Below the pieces are notes generated by a model. The model ran no database searches and had not been told where the DNA came from. It saw only the letters and a list, made by a program, of their open reading frames with translations. From NCBI GenBank assembly GCA_029068665.1, contig JAIECC010000345.1:4619-10629 (forward strand): a DNA stretch of 6,011 nt. The letters run 5' to 3'. The DNA comes from Lachnospiraceae bacterium. Lineage in GTDB: Bacteria > Bacillota > Clostridia > Lachnospirales > Lachnospiraceae. The translations under genes were made by a program, and so were the position numbers. Below, one piece after another: positions 5,967 through 6,011 of this stretch; the first letter of the stretch is position 1; the number at the start of each line of letters is the position of its first letter.

Positions 5967-6011
5967 AAATCTGATGTCACACAGTATGATTATGCCATTA
6001 TGTATGGAAAA

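Overview
The window looks like an ordinary chromosomal stretch of a low-to-mid GC Clostridia, most probably a Lachnospiraceae gut anaerobe. The evidence is the bacterial-type AspRS, a tRNA-sensing T-box leader, strong AAGGAG-type ribosome binding sites, Rho-independent terminators after each transcription unit, and a Firmicutes-style membrane-anchored PrsA/SurA-like foldase. The family-level placement is an inference from protein style, not a search result.

Layout. Bases 1-1361 (+) hold the 3' three quarters of aspS (aspartyl-tRNA synthetase), closed by a strong terminator at 1385-1422. Bases 1423-1921 contain no protein gene. They hold a promoter (1522-1548) and a complete T-box riboswitch (about 1562-1833) whose specifier codon and acceptor-end bulge both fit tRNA-Trp. 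This leader controls a single gene at 1922-3307 (+), a TrpB2-type tryptophan synthase beta chain, followed by a terminator at 3339-3373. A separate unit then encodes a 301-residue protein of unknown function (3490-4395, +), with a basic N-terminal half and a very acidic middle. The gene at 4509-5909 (-) converges on it and encodes a signal-anchored, extracytoplasmic parvulin/SurA-like protein. It carries a 39-bp tandem repeat encoding a 13-residue acidic unit inside the presumed PPIase domain. The two convergent genes share an 18-bp bidirectional terminator (4436-4480).

How the parts work together. The clearest functional story is the tryptophan switch. Uncharged tRNA-Trp should favour the antiterminator (1768-1799) over the terminator (1788-1833) and turn on the stand-alone TrpB2, which condenses indole with serine. 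No trpA or other trp gene is next to it, so indole salvage, or pairing with a distant trpA, is likely. The other genes look like independent transcription units. No mobile element, CRISPR array, tRNA or rRNA was seen, and I find no evidence of a wholly new multi-gene system. The most open items are the unknown 301-residue protein and the repeat-bearing, apparently active-site-deficient foldase.
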